Assembly (NCBI RefSeq): GCF_004000885.1
Contig: NZ_BIMC01000002.1
Location: 124,001 to 188,000, forward strand
Length of the DNA stretch: 64,000 bases
Direction of reading: 5' to 3'
DNA from: Paenibacillus glucanolyticus NBRC 15330
GTDB taxonomy: Bacteria; Bacillota; Bacilli; Paenibacillales; Paenibacillaceae
The position numbers and the translations under genes were made by a program. Of the stretch, positions 34,271 to 44,077 are shown in pieces. The stretch's first letter is position 1. Each line of letters opens with the position of its first letter. The notes below the pieces were generated by a model. The model did not search any database. It was not told where the DNA came from and saw nothing but the letters and a program-made list of their open reading frames with translations.

Positions 34271-35028
34271 GTGCAAAGGGAAGAACAACGCAAAGATTGG
34301 ACAAGGTGCTCTCTAATCTGGGTTTCGGCTCACGTGCCGAGCTGAAGAAAATGGCCAAACAAGGAAGCATTGTTGTTAATGGCACGGTGATGAAAGATCC
34401 CGGCAAACATGTTGATCCTTATACGGACATCATTGAGTTTGAGGGTGAGACCATTCAATACCGGGAATACGTGTATATAATGCTGCACAAACCTCCGGGT
34501 GTCGTTTCGGCAACAGAAGACCTTCGGGATCGAACGGTGCTGGATCTTCTGGACAAGGATTATCTTGTCTTCGAGCCGTTCCCGGTGGGCAGACTGGATA
34601 AGGATACGGAAGGACTGCTGCTGCTGACAAACGACGGTAAATTGGCCCATGAACTACTGTCACCGCGAAAGCATATCCCCAAAACCTATGAAGCGATTGT
34701 AGAAGGCCGCGTCGGGGAAGAAGATGCCCGGCTGTTTGCTGCGGGGGTCACCCTGGATGACGGGTATGCTACCATGCCAGCGGAGCTGGTGATCCATTCC
34801 CATGAGGAACGGGATGACGGAGTCATTCTGTCGCGCATCTCGCTGACGATTCATGAGGGGAAATTTCATCAGGTAAAGCGGATGTTCGAGGCGGTCGGCA
34901 AAAAGGTCGTGTATCTCAAAAGAGTCAGCATGGGTGAGCTTCGACTGGATAAAAGTCTCGAGATCGGGACATATCGGGAGCTGACCGAAGAAGAGCTGGC
35001 TTTGATTGGAAGAACAGCGTCATTATAG
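34267..35028 (+). CDS. RsuA-family pseudouridine synthase
   Basis: This is a 253-residue rRNA pseudouridine synthase. An S4 RNA-binding domain (about 7-55, RLDKVLSNLGFGSRAELKK) is followed by the RsuA catalytic domain with the Asp111-containing GRLDKDTEGLLLLTNDG. It resembles RsuA/RluE-type enzymes acting on a single rRNA uridine; B. subtilis YtzG is a close relative. ATG 34267 forms an ATGA overlap with rsmF, and both modify ribosomal RNA, so they form a small ribosome-modification operon. The HAD phosphatase gene follows by 31 bases. Confidence 0.92.
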   Translation: MSAKGRTTQRLDKVLSNLGFGSRAELKKMAKQGSIVVNGTVMKDPGKHVDPYTDIIEFEGETIQYREYVYIMLHKPPGVVSATEDLRDRTVLDLLDKDYLVFEPFPVGRLDKDTEGLLLLTNDGKLAHELLSPRKHIPKTYEAIVEGRVGEEDARLFAAGVTLDDGYATMPAELVIHSHEERDDGVILSRISLTIHEGKFHQVKRMFEAVGKKVVYLKRVSMGELRLDKSLEIGTYRELTEEELALIGRTASL

Positions 35029-35059
35029 AGAAATAGATATTTAAAAGGATGGATGGAGA

Positions 35060-35860
35060 ATGGCATACAAGTTGGTGGCACTGGATGTTGACGGAACGCT
35101 GCTGAACGATGATCATGAAATTACGGAAAAAACCAGAAACACCGTCATGGAAGCTGCAAAACAAGGGGTAGAAATTGTACTGTGCACAGGAAGAGGTCCG
35201 CTGAATTCGATTCCTTTTATGAAAAGTATGGGTCTTGGCGGTTATGTTATCAGTCATAACGGCGCGGCAACGGTCGAAGTGGAGACCCAGAAGATTGTGC
35301 ATCAGTTCGGCATGGATCCCCTTCAGCTCGAGCCCTTCATGAAATACTGCCGTGAGCATGGCGTGCATTTTGACGTGAATACTGCATTTGAGATGTATGT
35401 GGACCAAGTGGAGGAGCTTGCTGGCCCTGTTCGGTTTATGTATGAAAACTACTTGATGCTGCCAAGCAACCTCCCGGCATGGGAGGAGCTGTCGGGCCCG
35501 GTGGTGAAACTTACGGCTTTCGGCGAGTCGGCCGATATGGACCGGGTTTACGGGGATTGGAGCAAGTGGAACCTCCCACTCAACATGCTGCGAAGCGGGG
35601 AGTTCTTTATCGATCTCATGCATCGTGATGCATCCAAAGGAAATGCGCTGAAGCAGCTGGCAGCCAATAGAGGTTATCAACAGGAAGAGGTGCTTGCCAT
35701 CGGCAATTACTTTAATGATATCACGATGCTGACTTTTGCCGGGATGGGTATTGCGATGGATAATTCTCCTGTGGAAGTAAAGGCTGCTGCCAATGCGGTG
35801 ACGACTTCAAATAACGAGGATGGCGTACACGAAGCGCTGGTAAAATACTGCTTGTCATAA
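35060..35860 (+). CDS. Cof-type HAD-IIB phosphatase
   Basis: This is a 266-residue HAD hydrolase of subfamily IIB (Cof type). Motif I is DVDGTLL with Asp9 and Asp11. A C2B cap follows (about 85-190). Motif III/IV includes Lys (KGNALKQL) and GNYFNDITML. These enzymes remove phosphate from sugar phosphates or flavin nucleotides; the substrate cannot be assigned. ATG 35060 follows a GGATGGAG site. It is the last gene of the rsmF operon and ends at the strong terminator 35881-35927. Confidence 0.92.
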   Translation: MAYKLVALDVDGTLLNDDHEITEKTRNTVMEAAKQGVEIVLCTGRGPLNSIPFMKSMGLGGYVISHNGAATVEVETQKIVHQFGMDPLQLEPFMKYCREHGVHFDVNTAFEMYVDQVEELAGPVRFMYENYLMLPSNLPAWEELSGPVVKLTAFGESADMDRVYGDWSKWNLPLNMLRSGEFFIDLMHRDASKGNALKQLAANRGYQQEEVLAIGNYFNDITMLTFAGMGIAMDNSPVEVKAAANAVTTSNNEDGVHEALVKYCLS

Positions 35861-35880
35861 ATCGAATAGGCTAAACAATG

Positions 35881-35927
35881 AACCCCGCCACAGACACTTG
35901 AATCAAGTGCCTGTGGCGGGGTTTTTG
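35881..35927 (+). terminator. Terminator after the HAD phosphatase gene
   Basis: AACCCCGCCACAG pairs with CTGTGGCGGGGTT, with an inner CACTTG/CAAGTG hairpin, followed by five Ts. Confidence 0.95.
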
Positions 35928-35953
35928 TGTGGAATGGGTCTCTTCACAGAGTC

Positions 35954-35969
35954 CATTCGGAACCGAATG
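35954..35969. promoter_or_regulatory. Perfect inverted repeat upstream of the siderophore regulator
   Basis: CATTCGG-AA-CCGAATG is a 16-bp perfect palindrome centred about 68 bases before the predicted start of the regulator transcript. It is a candidate operator; the binding protein is unknown. Confidence 0.45.
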
Positions 35970-35994
35970 TCATGCATATCCTTCCAAATTTGGA

Positions 35995-36023
35995 TTGACA
36001 CCCTAATGTTGGCATGCTATTTT
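35995..36023 (+). promoter_or_regulatory. Sigma-A promoter of the siderophore regulator gene
   Basis: TTGACA (35995-36000) and TATTTT (36018-36023) are 17 bases apart, with a TG extended -10 (TGCTATTTT). Confidence 0.75.
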
Positions 36024-36033
36024 TATAAATGAA

Positions 36034-36052
36034 AATGATAATCATTATCAAT
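36034..36052. promoter_or_regulatory. Fur box 1
   Basis: TGATAATCATTATCA (36036-36050) is a perfect 7-1-7 Fur box. It lies right at or after the predicted start site of the regulator gene, so Fur with iron should block transcription. Confidence 0.92.
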
Positions 36053-36107
36053 TATTTCGAGATGGAGAATACATCTGTTCATCGATTTGATCCAAGGGAG
36101 GCTGCTC

Positions 36108-37325
36108 ATGCGTACAGAAGAAGAGCTGAAAATAGAAGATTACATGTTGGATTCGGACCGGAATGGAAAAACCAGCCTGGTTGAGATTAAGGAATATATA
36201 GATCGTCATTATAACGAAGCGTTATCCATTTCCCAATTGGCGCAGATGGCTAATATTTGTCCTAAATATTTTGTGGATCTGTTCAAGAAGACCTTTGGTC
36301 AGACGACCATTGATTACTTGACCGATGTGCGTATTAATCACGCGAAGCGCCATTTGGTTGAATCCGACGATCGGCTAAGAGATATTGCGCTGAAGGTTGG
36401 TTATAAGGATGAATTCTACTTCAGTCGTAAATTCAAGAAGAAGGTGGGCATGTCCCCGACGGAATATGTCAGAAATTCAAGGCAGCTGATTGCGGCCTGC
36501 TCTTCATCCATCATTGGGCAGCTGGTGGCACTGAATGTCATACCCGCGGCCGCGCCTCTTGATGCCAAGTGGACCCCATACTACTACAATGCCTACAACT
36601 CGGAGATCAAGTCCCGGCTGAAACTTACGTCCCCCTACCCGGATAGCCGATTCGAAGAGAATATCGAGCAGTTATTTCGCGCAAAGCCTGATGTCATTAT
36701 CGGTATGGATCATCTTGGTCCAGACAATATCAGCAAGCTGAAGCATATTGCTCCTACCTTGATCGTTTCATCCCGTGCAGGATGGAGGGATCAGCTTAGG
36801 ACAATCGCCGCTTTTTTGAGCAAAGAAGAACAGGGGGCATTATGGATCGAGCAGTATGAACAGAGAGTCCGGTATGCACGCTCGCAAATGCGGCAAGTGG
36901 TTGGAAAAGAGAAAGTCATCGCGCTGCGGATATACGGCTCGAACCTCTATATATATGGTAACCGGGGGCTTGGGGAAGTGCTGTATCAGGATTTGCAGCT
37001 GATTGCTCCCTGCGCTTTGGATGCCAACCATAATCAGCCGATTTCGCTGGATGATCTGCTGGAGTGCAATCCTGGCCGGATCCTGATTGCGGTATGCCCT
37101 GAAGCCGCCTCTCGCCGCAGTTGGCTTGCGCTTCAGTATTCTGCCAAATGGCACAAACTCAGAGCCGTCGCTCAAGGTGGTGTATATATGATCTCGTCCG
37201 ATCCCTGGTTTGAATATTCTGCGCTTGCGGTTACGAGAATGCTGGACGAGGCGCTGCTGCTGTTTACAGGAGATAGTCCAAATGGAGTTCTGGATAAAAG
37301 CCATGGTGAATCTTTTGCCACATAA
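36108..37325 (+). CDS. AraC-type regulator fused to a siderophore-binding domain (Btr-like)
   Basis: This is a 405-residue one-component sensor. An AraC helix-turn-helix pair occupies about 22-122 (IKEYIDRHYNEALSISQLAQMA, DIALKVGYKDEFYFSRKFKKKVGMSPTEY). The rest (about 130-390) is a periplasmic-binding fold of the FecB/FeuA type without a signal peptide, so it acts in the cytosol. B. subtilis Btr senses ferri-bacillibactin this way and activates uptake genes, but its domain order, as I recall, has extra N-terminal sequence. ATG 36108 follows AAGGGAGG. Fur box 1 controls it, and the target is probably the operon beginning at 37374. Confidence 0.9.
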   Translation: MRTEEELKIEDYMLDSDRNGKTSLVEIKEYIDRHYNEALSISQLAQMANICPKYFVDLFKKTFGQTTIDYLTDVRINHAKRHLVESDDRLRDIALKVGYKDEFYFSRKFKKKVGMSPTEYVRNSRQLIAACSSSIIGQLVALNVIPAAAPLDAKWTPYYYNAYNSEIKSRLKLTSPYPDSRFEENIEQLFRAKPDVIIGMDHLGPDNISKLKHIAPTLIVSSRAGWRDQLRTIAAFLSKEEQGALWIEQYEQRVRYARSQMRQVVGKEKVIALRIYGSNLYIYGNRGLGEVLYQDLQLIAPCALDANHNQPISLDDLLECNPGRILIAVCPEAASRRSWLALQYSAKWHKLRAVAQGGVYMISSDPWFEYSALAVTRMLDEALLLFTGDSPNGVLDKSHGESFAT

Positions 37326-37342
37326 TATATACTCGACTTAAT

Positions 37343-37357
37343 TGAGAATCATTATCA
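37343..37357. promoter_or_regulatory. Fur box 2 before the siderophore operon
   Basis: TGAGAATCATTATCA matches the 7-1-7 Fur box with one mismatch. It lies in the 48-base gap before the binding-protein gene, ending just before its ribosome-binding site. Confidence 0.85.
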
Positions 37358-37373
37358 CAGGAGGAGATTGATT

Positions 37374-38444
37374 GTGGCAAAACGTGTGAACCGTGTAGAG
37401 GGTAGTTGGAGAATCAAAATATCAGCAATTGTGTGCTGTGTACTCGTCATAGGCTTGCTGTCAGGCTGTGGGGACAAGGGCGATTCCGGGACAGCGGATG
37501 GTGATCAGCAGGCAACAAAGAATGCAGCGACTGAAGTCTCTAATGCAGGAGAAGGCGGCGACAAATCGACAGAGGAAACGCAGACGCCTGATGAGGTGGC
37601 AGCTGCAGGGGAGGAACGGACGGTTACGGATGAACTTGGGCATGAAGTTAAAATTCCGGCCGACGTGAGTAAAGTATTCGCACCTAATATGGAGGATTCA
37701 TTGTTGAAGCTGGGTGTGAAGCCTGTTGCACAGTGGGCTAACGGCAAGATCGGACATGCCTATTTGCAGGAGGAGCTGAATGGCATCCCTCTGATTGATT
37801 TTTCAGGAGGCTTGCCTTCACCGGAAGCGTTAATGTCCTATGAGCCGGATCTTATCGTACTGCATACAGAAACTTACGCAGCGGATGGAACTTATGAGAA
37901 ATATGCCAAAATCGCGCCGACGTATGTGTTTAAGAATGCCTCCGGCAATGTTGAGAAGTCTCTGGCAACGCTGGGGGTTCTGCTGGGGAAAGCTCCAGAG
38001 GCTGACGAAGCCCTGGCCAACTATAGGCAAAAAGCAAGCGAAGCGAAAGATAAGCTCAGTCAGGTGGTTGGGGACAAGAAGGTTGCCATTATTCGTTTTG
38101 CACCTAGAGGTGTCAGTCTGATGGGCGGAAATTATCTGTGCGGGTTCGTTATTCATCAGGATCTAGGGCTTGGCAAGTCCAAGCTTGTCGAGAACGAAAA
38201 TGCGGCTAACATCTCATTAGAGATCCTTCCTCAGCTGGATGCGGACTATGTTTTTGTAATTAACGCTTATGATCAAGGAACCGAGCGCATGAAGGAAATG
38301 ACGGAAAGCCAGATCTGGAAGAGCATGCCTGCTGTCAAGAATGGGCAGGTGTATGAAGCAAATAACGCTTACTGGCTTGGAAGTGGCCTCATTGCATACG
38401 AGAAAATCGTAGACGATGTCGTTCGCTCCATTACGGGTCAATAG
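37374..38444 (+). CDS. Ferric-siderophore-binding lipoprotein (FeuA-like)
   Basis: This is a 356-residue ABC-type solute-binding lipoprotein. A long charged n-region leads to the lipobox LLSGC (Cys32). A disordered Glu/Thr/Ala-rich spacer follows, then the FecB/FeuA two-lobe domain (RTVTDELGHEVKIPADVSKVFA at its start). It should capture ferric catecholate outside the cell. The start is GTG 37374, seven bases after GGAGGAG. No permease or ATPase gene follows; the next gene is an esterase. Transport partners must be elsewhere in the genome. Confidence 0.9.
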   Translation: MAKRVNRVEGSWRIKISAIVCCVLVIGLLSGCGDKGDSGTADGDQQATKNAATEVSNAGEGGDKSTEETQTPDEVAAAGEERTVTDELGHEVKIPADVSKVFAPNMEDSLLKLGVKPVAQWANGKIGHAYLQEELNGIPLIDFSGGLPSPEALMSYEPDLIVLHTETYAADGTYEKYAKIAPTYVFKNASGNVEKSLATLGVLLGKAPEADEALANYRQKASEAKDKLSQVVGDKKVAIIRFAPRGVSLMGGNYLCGFVIHQDLGLGKSKLVENENAANISLEILPQLDADYVFVINAYDQGTERMKEMTESQIWKSMPAVKNGQVYEANNAYWLGSGLIAYEKIVDDVVRSITGQ

Positions 38445-38454
38445 GGAGGGCATC

Positions 38455-39297
38455 ATGAGCAATCCTATACTCCATCTGGATATGATGCGTCGCAGTGTCG
38501 AGCTGTCAAATGCAGAGCATTGGGTAAAACAGTCGAGTGCAGGGCATCGCCGCTATCGGATCATGGCCGCACAGCCGATGGGGCAGGCTCCTCCGGCAGG
38601 GTATCCAGTTATTTATTTGTTAGACGGCAACAGCGTGTTCCATACGATGGTCGAAACCCTGCGTCTGCAGTGTCATCGACCGGACAAAACGGGGATTCTG
38701 CCTGCTGTCATTATCGGTATCGGTTATGAGACGGAGGGGCAGTACGCTCCGGACCGGTTCTATGATTACACGCCTTTTCCCAATACGAAATTCAGGAACA
38801 AGTTTGATGGCAACTCGGTACCGGAACAGGGGGGAGCGGCTGAATTCCTGCAATTTATGGAGGAGGACTTGAAGCCGCAGATCGAAAGCGAGTTTAACAT
38901 TGACCGTAATCGCCAGGCGATATTCGGCCATTCACTTGGCGGATTGTTCACGCTGTATGCCATGTTCAGCAAACCGCAGGCATTCAGATATTACATTGCA
39001 GGGAGTCCTTCCATTCATTGGAATCAGGAGTATCTGCGTGAGATGGAACAGCGCTTTACCGAGCGTGTGAAGGAAGATCCGCTCCAGGTGCGGCTGATGC
39101 TTGGCGCGGGAGAACTGGAGAGGTCTCATGTGACTGGCAATTGCATAAGCGCTTGTCAGCTCGCAGAACGCTTGGCTCCTCTGTCGGGATACGGCATTCA
39201 TGCTGAATTTAAGGAGTTTGAGAGCGAAGGGCATCTCTCTGTGCTGCCCGTCCTCATAAGCAAAGCCTTGAGGTTTGCGCTCAATCCTGATGACTAA
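38455..39297 (+). CDS. besA: Siderophore esterase (BesA/IroE-like)
   Basis: This is a 280-residue alpha/beta hydrolase of the esterase D (PF00756) family. The nucleophile is Ser160 in FGHSLGGLF, and the His is in ESEGHLSVLP near the C-terminus. In bacillibactin systems BesA opens the trilactone ring of ferric siderophore to release iron in the cytosol; no signal peptide is present, which agrees. It begins ten bases after the binding-protein stop with GGGAGG upstream. The symbol is given by analogy with B. subtilis. Confidence 0.88.
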   Translation: MSNPILHLDMMRRSVELSNAEHWVKQSSAGHRRYRIMAAQPMGQAPPAGYPVIYLLDGNSVFHTMVETLRLQCHRPDKTGILPAVIIGIGYETEGQYAPDRFYDYTPFPNTKFRNKFDGNSVPEQGGAAEFLQFMEEDLKPQIESEFNIDRNRQAIFGHSLGGLFTLYAMFSKPQAFRYYIAGSPSIHWNQEYLREMEQRFTERVKEDPLQVRLMLGAGELERSHVTGNCISACQLAERLAPLSGYGIHAEFKEFESEGHLSVLPVLISKALRFALNPDD

Positions 39298-39310
39298 GGA
39301 GTTGAATGAT

Positions 39311-40096
39311 ATGGAGTATGCAGGTATCCGAGGAAAAGTGGCACTCGTGACCGGGGCTGCCCAAGGTATTGGGGAGGCGGTGGCACGAGCTCTCGCTCAG
39401 CAAGGAGCCATTGTGGCGGCTTGCGATCAGAAGGAGGCTGAGCTGATCAGCCTCGCCGCTGATTTAAGCCAATCGGATGCGCTAGCAGCCGCTTATCAAG
39501 TCGATGTCGGTCACAGCGCCGATGTCGAAGCTGCTGTTGAGCGAATCGAGAGCGAGCTTGGTCCGATTGATATTCTCGTTAATGTCGCGGGTGTGCTGCG
39601 AATCGGCGGGATTGATTCACTGGATGACGAGGATTGGCAGACGCATTTTAACGTCAATACAAACGGCGTGTTCTACACGTCGCGTTCCGTTGTGCGGCGT
39701 ATGGCGAGACGCAATAGAGGGGCTATCATAACGGTCGGATCGAATGCGTCCAAAGTTCCGCGTGCACAGATGTCTGCCTATGCTTCCTCCAAGGCAGCAT
39801 CGACCATGTTCACGAAATGTTTGGCACTCGAATATGCCCGTCATCACATCCGATGCAATGTCGTTTCTCCCGGCTCTACCGATACAGAGATGCAGCGTTT
39901 GTTATGGAGGGGCGGTCAAGGGGCAGAGTCTGTCATTGAGGGTTCGCTTGAATCCTTTCGTGTCGGCATACCGCTGGGCAAAATCGCACTTCCTTCCGAT
40001 ATTGCGGATGCTGTTCTGTTTCTGGCATCCGATCAGGCAGGACATATTACGATGCAGGATTTGTGCGTAGATGGCGGTGCGATTTTGGGCTGCTGA
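39311..40096 (+). CDS. dhbA: 2,3-dihydro-2,3-dihydroxybenzoate dehydrogenase
   Basis: This is a 261-residue short-chain dehydrogenase that oxidises 2,3-dihydro-2,3-dihydroxybenzoate to 2,3-dihydroxybenzoate with NAD+. The nucleotide motif is TGAAQGIG (14-21), and the active site is Ser144 with Tyr157-x3-Lys161 (YASSK). Length and gene order (dhbA-C-E-B-F) match the B. subtilis operon. ATG 39311 follows AAGGAG; TTG 39302 is a possible alternative. A weak TCTCG/CGAGA hairpin in the 67-base gap before dhbC does not look like a full terminator. Confidence 0.95.
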   Translation: MEYAGIRGKVALVTGAAQGIGEAVARALAQQGAIVAACDQKEAELISLAADLSQSDALAAAYQVDVGHSADVEAAVERIESELGPIDILVNVAGVLRIGGIDSLDDEDWQTHFNVNTNGVFYTSRSVVRRMARRNRGAIITVGSNASKVPRAQMSAYASSKAASTMFTKCLALEYARHHIRCNVVSPGSTDTEMQRLLWRGGQGAESVIEGSLESFRVGIPLGKIALPSDIADAVLFLASDQAGHITMQDLCVDGGAILGC

Positions 40097-40163
40097 GGAT
40101 TCTCGGATTGTACGAGATTCCAAAAAAAATATGGGTAGGCTCATAAGCAGAGAGGAGACTGTA

Positions 40164-41408
40164 ATGTTACGCTATGATGCTCCAACCGCAGCCGAGGCTG
40201 CGAAACTTATGGAACAATATCGGTCGGGTTCGTCTTTCTTCTTCTCATCGCCGCGCAAGACGTTATTAACGCATGGAGAGTATTCGAGGCTGTCGATCCC
40301 CTCGGGAAACGACAACAGGTCGCTGCCGGAACGTGTAGCGGAGCTGCTGGGAGCAGCGAAGCAAGCGGGACGAACGGAAGCCGTGGTTGTAGGTGCCATC
40401 CCTTTTAACACATTGCAACCGGCAAACCTGTTTATCCCCCTTACAGCACAGTGGTATGACTTACTTCAATTCACAACGGGAGAAGCGCCCGAAAGACCGC
40501 AAATTTCCGGTTATGAAGTACAGCCTGTTCCGGGACCCGCGCAATTCAAGCAAGGCGTAGACCGTGTGCTGGAGCTGATCCGGCAAGATGTACTCCAGAA
40601 AGCCGTGCTTTCCCGAACATTATACATCCATCTTCCCCAGGCCTTGCAAATTCCTCAAATCTTGTATCACTTAGCATATTATCACGCTCATGGTTATACC
40701 TTTGCGGTTCCATTGCTGCCGGAATTATCGCTCTCCACCAGTCCTGATGCCATTGCATCGACACGAACGCTATTCGGTGCAAGTCCCGAGCTGCTCGTTA
40801 CGAAGAAGGGGCTCCGGATTCAAGCTAATCCATTGGCCGGCTCTGCAGCGCGCAGTGAGGATCCGGTTGAAGATGAGCGGCGGGCGGCGGCGCTGCTGTC
40901 CTCCGCGAAGGACAGATACGAACATGCGGTTGTCATTGATGCGGTGGCAGCTGCTTTACAGCCTTATTGCAGCAAGCTGGACGTTCCCCCAGGCCCTTCG
41001 CTTATACAGACGAAGGCCATGTGGCATCTGTCTACTGAAATCAACGGCGTGCTGAAGGATGATGCGGTGACGTCACTGGATCTTGCCCTGGCAATGCATC
41101 CGACACCAGCGATATGCGGTACGCCCAGCGATGCGGCCCGGAATGTCATTCAAGAGATCGAGCCGTTTGATCGCGGCTTCTATTCGGGAGCCGTGGGCTG
41201 GTTGGATGCAAACGGGGACGGAGAGTGGGCTGTCACGATTCGCTGTGCGGAAACGGAAGGGCAATTCATGCGGGTATTTGCGGGGGCCGGCATTGTGACA
41301 GGCTCAGATGCAGATGCAGAGCTGGCCGAGACGTCAGCTAAATTCCGCACGATCCTGGCTGCTATGGGCTTGAACGAACAACAACCGATGACTCTGAAGG
41401 AGGAATAA
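40164..41408 (+). CDS. dhbC: Isochorismate synthase
   Basis: This is a 414-residue chorismate-binding enzyme that converts chorismate to isochorismate, the first step toward 2,3-dihydroxybenzoate. The typical motifs [52 protein letters not shown] and [16 protein letters not shown] are all present, including the catalytic Lys and the metal Glu residues. ATG 40164 follows GAGGAGA. Length fits EntC/DhbC. dhbE begins three bases after its stop. Confidence 0.96.
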   Translation: MLRYDAPTAAEAAKLMEQYRSGSSFFFSSPRKTLLTHGEYSRLSIPSGNDNRSLPERVAELLGAAKQAGRTEAVVVGAIPFNTLQPANLFIPLTAQWYDLLQFTTGEAPERPQISGYEVQPVPGPAQFKQGVDRVLELIRQDVLQKAVLSRTLYIHLPQALQIPQILYHLAYYHAHGYTFAVPLLPELSLSTSPDAIASTRTLFGASPELLVTKKGLRIQANPLAGSAARSEDPVEDERRAAALLSSAKDRYEHAVVIDAVAAALQPYCSKLDVPPGPSLIQTKAMWHLSTEINGVLKDDAVTSLDLALAMHPTPAICGTPSDAARNVIQEIEPFDRGFYSGAVGWLDANGDGEWAVTIRCAETEGQFMRVFAGAGIVTGSDADAELAETSAKFRTILAAMGLNEQQPMTLKEE

Positions 41409-41411
41409 GCC

Positions 41412-43064
41412 ATGTTGGCAGGATGGAGGGCTTGGCCTGAGGAATTTGCGAACCGTTATCGCGCGGAAGGATGCTGGCAGGGAGAAACCTTCGGACAGCT
41501 GCTGCGGAAGCGGGCCGCAGCAGACGGAGAACGGATCGCAGTCGTGAGCGGTGATCAGCGGATCAGTTATGCGGAGCTGGACCATCGAGTGGACCGTTTG
41601 GCTGCCGGTTTTCTTAAACTCGGAATTAAGGCCGAGGATCGAATTATCGTTCAGCTCCCGAATATAGCGCAATTTATCGATACGATATTCGCGCTGTTCC
41701 GGATCGGGGCGCTGCCTGTCTTTGCTTTGCCTGTTCATCGCAGGAGCGAAATCGTCTATTTATGCGGGTTCAGCGAGGCGGCTGCCTATATCATTACAGA
41801 CAAGGACTCGGGATTTGATTACCGGGAATTAGCGTCTCAAGTCCAAGCATCGGTCCCATCGCTTCGTCATGTCATCGTGGCAGGCGACCCGGGTTCGGGG
41901 GCATTTACCTCCCTGGACGATTTGTATATAGATGCCGCGAACGAAGTGTACGACCGGTTAGACGCGGAGGGTCCTGATTCTGGCGACGTTGCATTCTTGC
42001 AGCTGTCGGGAGGAACGACCGGGCTTCCAAAGCTCATTCCGCGCACGCATGACGATTATATATACAGCCTGCGCGTTAGTGCGGAAGTATGTGCTCTCCA
42101 TAAGGAGAGCGTCTACTTGGCCGTACTTCCGGTCGCCCATAATTTTCCGCTCAGCTCGCCGGGCGTGCTGGGGACATTGTATGCGGGAGGTTGCGTGGTG
42201 CTTGCCCGTTCAGCCAGTCCCGATGTCGCATTTCCTCTTATAAGATCAGAGGCAGTGACGATTACGGCTGTCGTTCCGCCACTGGCCTTGATCTGGCTTG
42301 AGGCGGCTCAATCCCGTCATTATGATCTGTCTCATCTGCAGGTGCTGCAGGTTGGCGGGGCCAAATTCAGTGCCGAGGCAGCCAAGCGGGTGAAAAGGGT
42401 CCTGGGCTGCACGTTACAGCAAGTATACGGAATGGCGGAAGGCTTGGTGAATTATACCAGGCTGGATGATCCTGAAGAAATCACGGTGAATACACAGGGG
42501 CGACCGATGTCGCCGTTCGATGAAGTGCGGTTGGTCGATGAGGATGATGTTGAGGTACCTCCCGGTGAGGTAGGGGAGCTGCTGACACGAGGACCCTATA
42601 CCATTCGCGGTTATTATAAAGCGGATAAACATAATGAGAGGGCATTTACGTCAGACGGCTTTTATCGTACGGGCGATCTTGCAAGCATGACGCCTTCCGG
42701 TTACTTGGTAATTGAAGGCCGTTCGAAGGATCAGATTAACCGCGGAGGCGATAAAGTAGCGGCAGAGGAGGTTGAGAATCATCTGCTTGCCCATCCGAAC
42801 GTGCACGACGCAGCTGCGGTAGCCATGCCGGACGAGTTTCTTGGCGAGCGGACCTGTGCTTTTGTGATCGTGCATGATCCTGCCATCAGCGGCAATGAGC
42901 TGAAGGCTTTTCTTAGAAAAAGAGGGCTGGCTGCATATAAAATCCCCGATCGGGTGGAGTTTATGGAATCCTTCCCCCACACCGGGGTAGGCAAAGTGAG
43001 CAAAAAGAGTCTGCGTGAACTTGCGGCACAACAGCAGGATGAACGGGTGAACGTTTCAAAATAA
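41412..43064 (+). CDS. dhbE: 2,3-dihydroxybenzoate-AMP ligase
   Basis: This is a 550-residue stand-alone adenylation enzyme that activates 2,3-dihydroxybenzoate with ATP and loads it on the carrier domain of DhbB. The P-loop is [10 protein letters not shown] (198-207). The aryl-acid pocket is marked by [11 protein letters not shown], with Asn244 corresponding to the Asn that binds the ring hydroxyl in B. subtilis DhbE. The hinge and catalytic Lys lie in [14 protein letters not shown] and [10 protein letters not shown]. Spacing to dhbB is 20 bases. It is a full-length member. Confidence 0.97.
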   Translation: MLAGWRAWPEEFANRYRAEGCWQGETFGQLLRKRAAADGERIAVVSGDQRISYAELDHRVDRLAAGFLKLGIKAEDRIIVQLPNIAQFIDTIFALFRIGALPVFALPVHRRSEIVYLCGFSEAAAYIITDKDSGFDYRELASQVQASVPSLRHVIVAGDPGSGAFTSLDDLYIDAANEVYDRLDAEGPDSGDVAFLQLSGGTTGLPKLIPRTHDDYIYSLRVSAEVCALHKESVYLAVLPVAHNFPLSSPGVLGTLYAGGCVVLARSASPDVAFPLIRSEAVTITAVVPPLALIWLEAAQSRHYDLSHLQVLQVGGAKFSAEAAKRVKRVLGCTLQQVYGMAEGLVNYTRLDDPEEITVNTQGRPMSPFDEVRLVDEDDVEVPPGEVGELLTRGPYTIRGYYKADKHNERAFTSDGFYRTGDLASMTPSGYLVIEGRSKDQINRGGDKVAAEEVENHLLAHPNVHDAAAVAMPDEFLGERTCAFVIVHDPAISGNELKAFLRKRGLAAYKIPDRVEFMESFPHTGVGKVSKKSLRELAAQQQDERVNVSK

Positions 43065-43084
43065 ACGAGAAAAGAGGAGATAGG

Positions 43085-44062
43085 ATGGCACTTCCTAAGA
43101 TATTACCTTATCCAATGCCTGTGGAGACAGATTTACCCAAGAACAAGGTGACGTGGACGGCGGACCCGAGTCGTGCCGTGCTGCTCATCCACGATATGCA
43201 GCAATATTTCGTTGATGCATTTACACCTGATCAATCTCCTGTCGTGGAGTTGATCGCCAATATTCAGAAGCTGCGTCTTTACTGTACAGAGCTGGAGATT
43301 CCGGTTATCTATTCCGCACAGCCTGGCGGCCAGGCGCCCGAGCAGCGCGGCCTGCTGCAGGATTTCTGGGGGTCCGGCATCGATGACGGACCCTATCAGA
43401 AAAAGTTCGTTGATGCGGTTGCGCCTGCTGAACAAGATATGCTCCTAACCAAATGGAGATACAGCGCATTCCAAAAAACGAATTTGCTGGAGATTTTGCG
43501 TGAGCAAGGGAGAGACCAGTTGATGATATGCGGCATCTATGCGCATATTGGCTGCTTGTTGACTGCCAGCGAGGCCTTTATGAAGGATATTCAGCCCTTC
43601 TTCATTGCGGATGCACTTGCGGATTTCTCGGAAGAGAAGCATCATCTGGCGCTTACCTACGCTGCAGAACGATGCGCTGTAACACTGACGACGGAACGCC
43701 TTGTCACCTCGCTGACCCAAGCTTACCGGCCCGAGTCTGAGGGGGTTGGATCGTTCGGCGGAGGAATGGATGAAAGGGTAGCTGTGGAAGAACAACCCCT
43801 GCTGACACTGCAAAGACTTCGAGATGAAGTGGCAGCCCTATTACAGGAGGAGTCTGCTAATCTGGGCGAAACCGAAAATCTGATCGAATACTGGGGACTG
43901 GATTCCATTCGAATTATGAGTTTGACCGAGCGTTTGCGTCGCGACGGCATCGATATCAGCTTTGTGGAATTAGCTGAACATCCCACACTGGCCGATTGGT
44001 GGAAGCTGCTCTCAATCAAGATGAGTGTGTCGCCGCCTAATTATGATTACTATACGGTATAG
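43085..44062 (+). CDS. dhbB: Isochorismatase with aryl carrier protein domain
   Basis: This is a 325-residue two-domain protein. The N-terminal isochorismatase (about 1-210) has Asp37 in LLIHDMQQYF and hydrolyses isochorismate to 2,3-dihydro-2,3-dihydroxybenzoate and pyruvate; the motif GIYAHIGCLLTA is typical. The C-terminal aryl carrier protein (about 240-315) has the phosphopantetheine Ser274 in WGLDSIRIM. DhbE loads 2,3-dihydroxybenzoate there, and DhbF takes it. The phosphopantetheinyl transferase needed is not in this window. AGAGGAG precedes ATG 43085. Confidence 0.97.
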   Translation: MALPKILPYPMPVETDLPKNKVTWTADPSRAVLLIHDMQQYFVDAFTPDQSPVVELIANIQKLRLYCTELEIPVIYSAQPGGQAPEQRGLLQDFWGSGIDDGPYQKKFVDAVAPAEQDMLLTKWRYSAFQKTNLLEILREQGRDQLMICGIYAHIGCLLTASEAFMKDIQPFFIADALADFSEEKHHLALTYAAERCAVTLTTERLVTSLTQAYRPESEGVGSFGGGMDERVAVEEQPLLTLQRLRDEVAALLQEESANLGETENLIEYWGLDSIRIMSLTERLRRDGIDISFVELAEHPTLADWWKLLSIKMSVSPPNYDYYTV

Positions 44063-44077
44063 AGGGAGGGGATTTAT

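Noticed and set aside
40097..40163. Terminator between dhbA and dhbC
   Set aside because: The TCTCG/CGAGA stem is only five pairs and is followed by A residues, not Ts, so it is unlikely to end the operon transcript.
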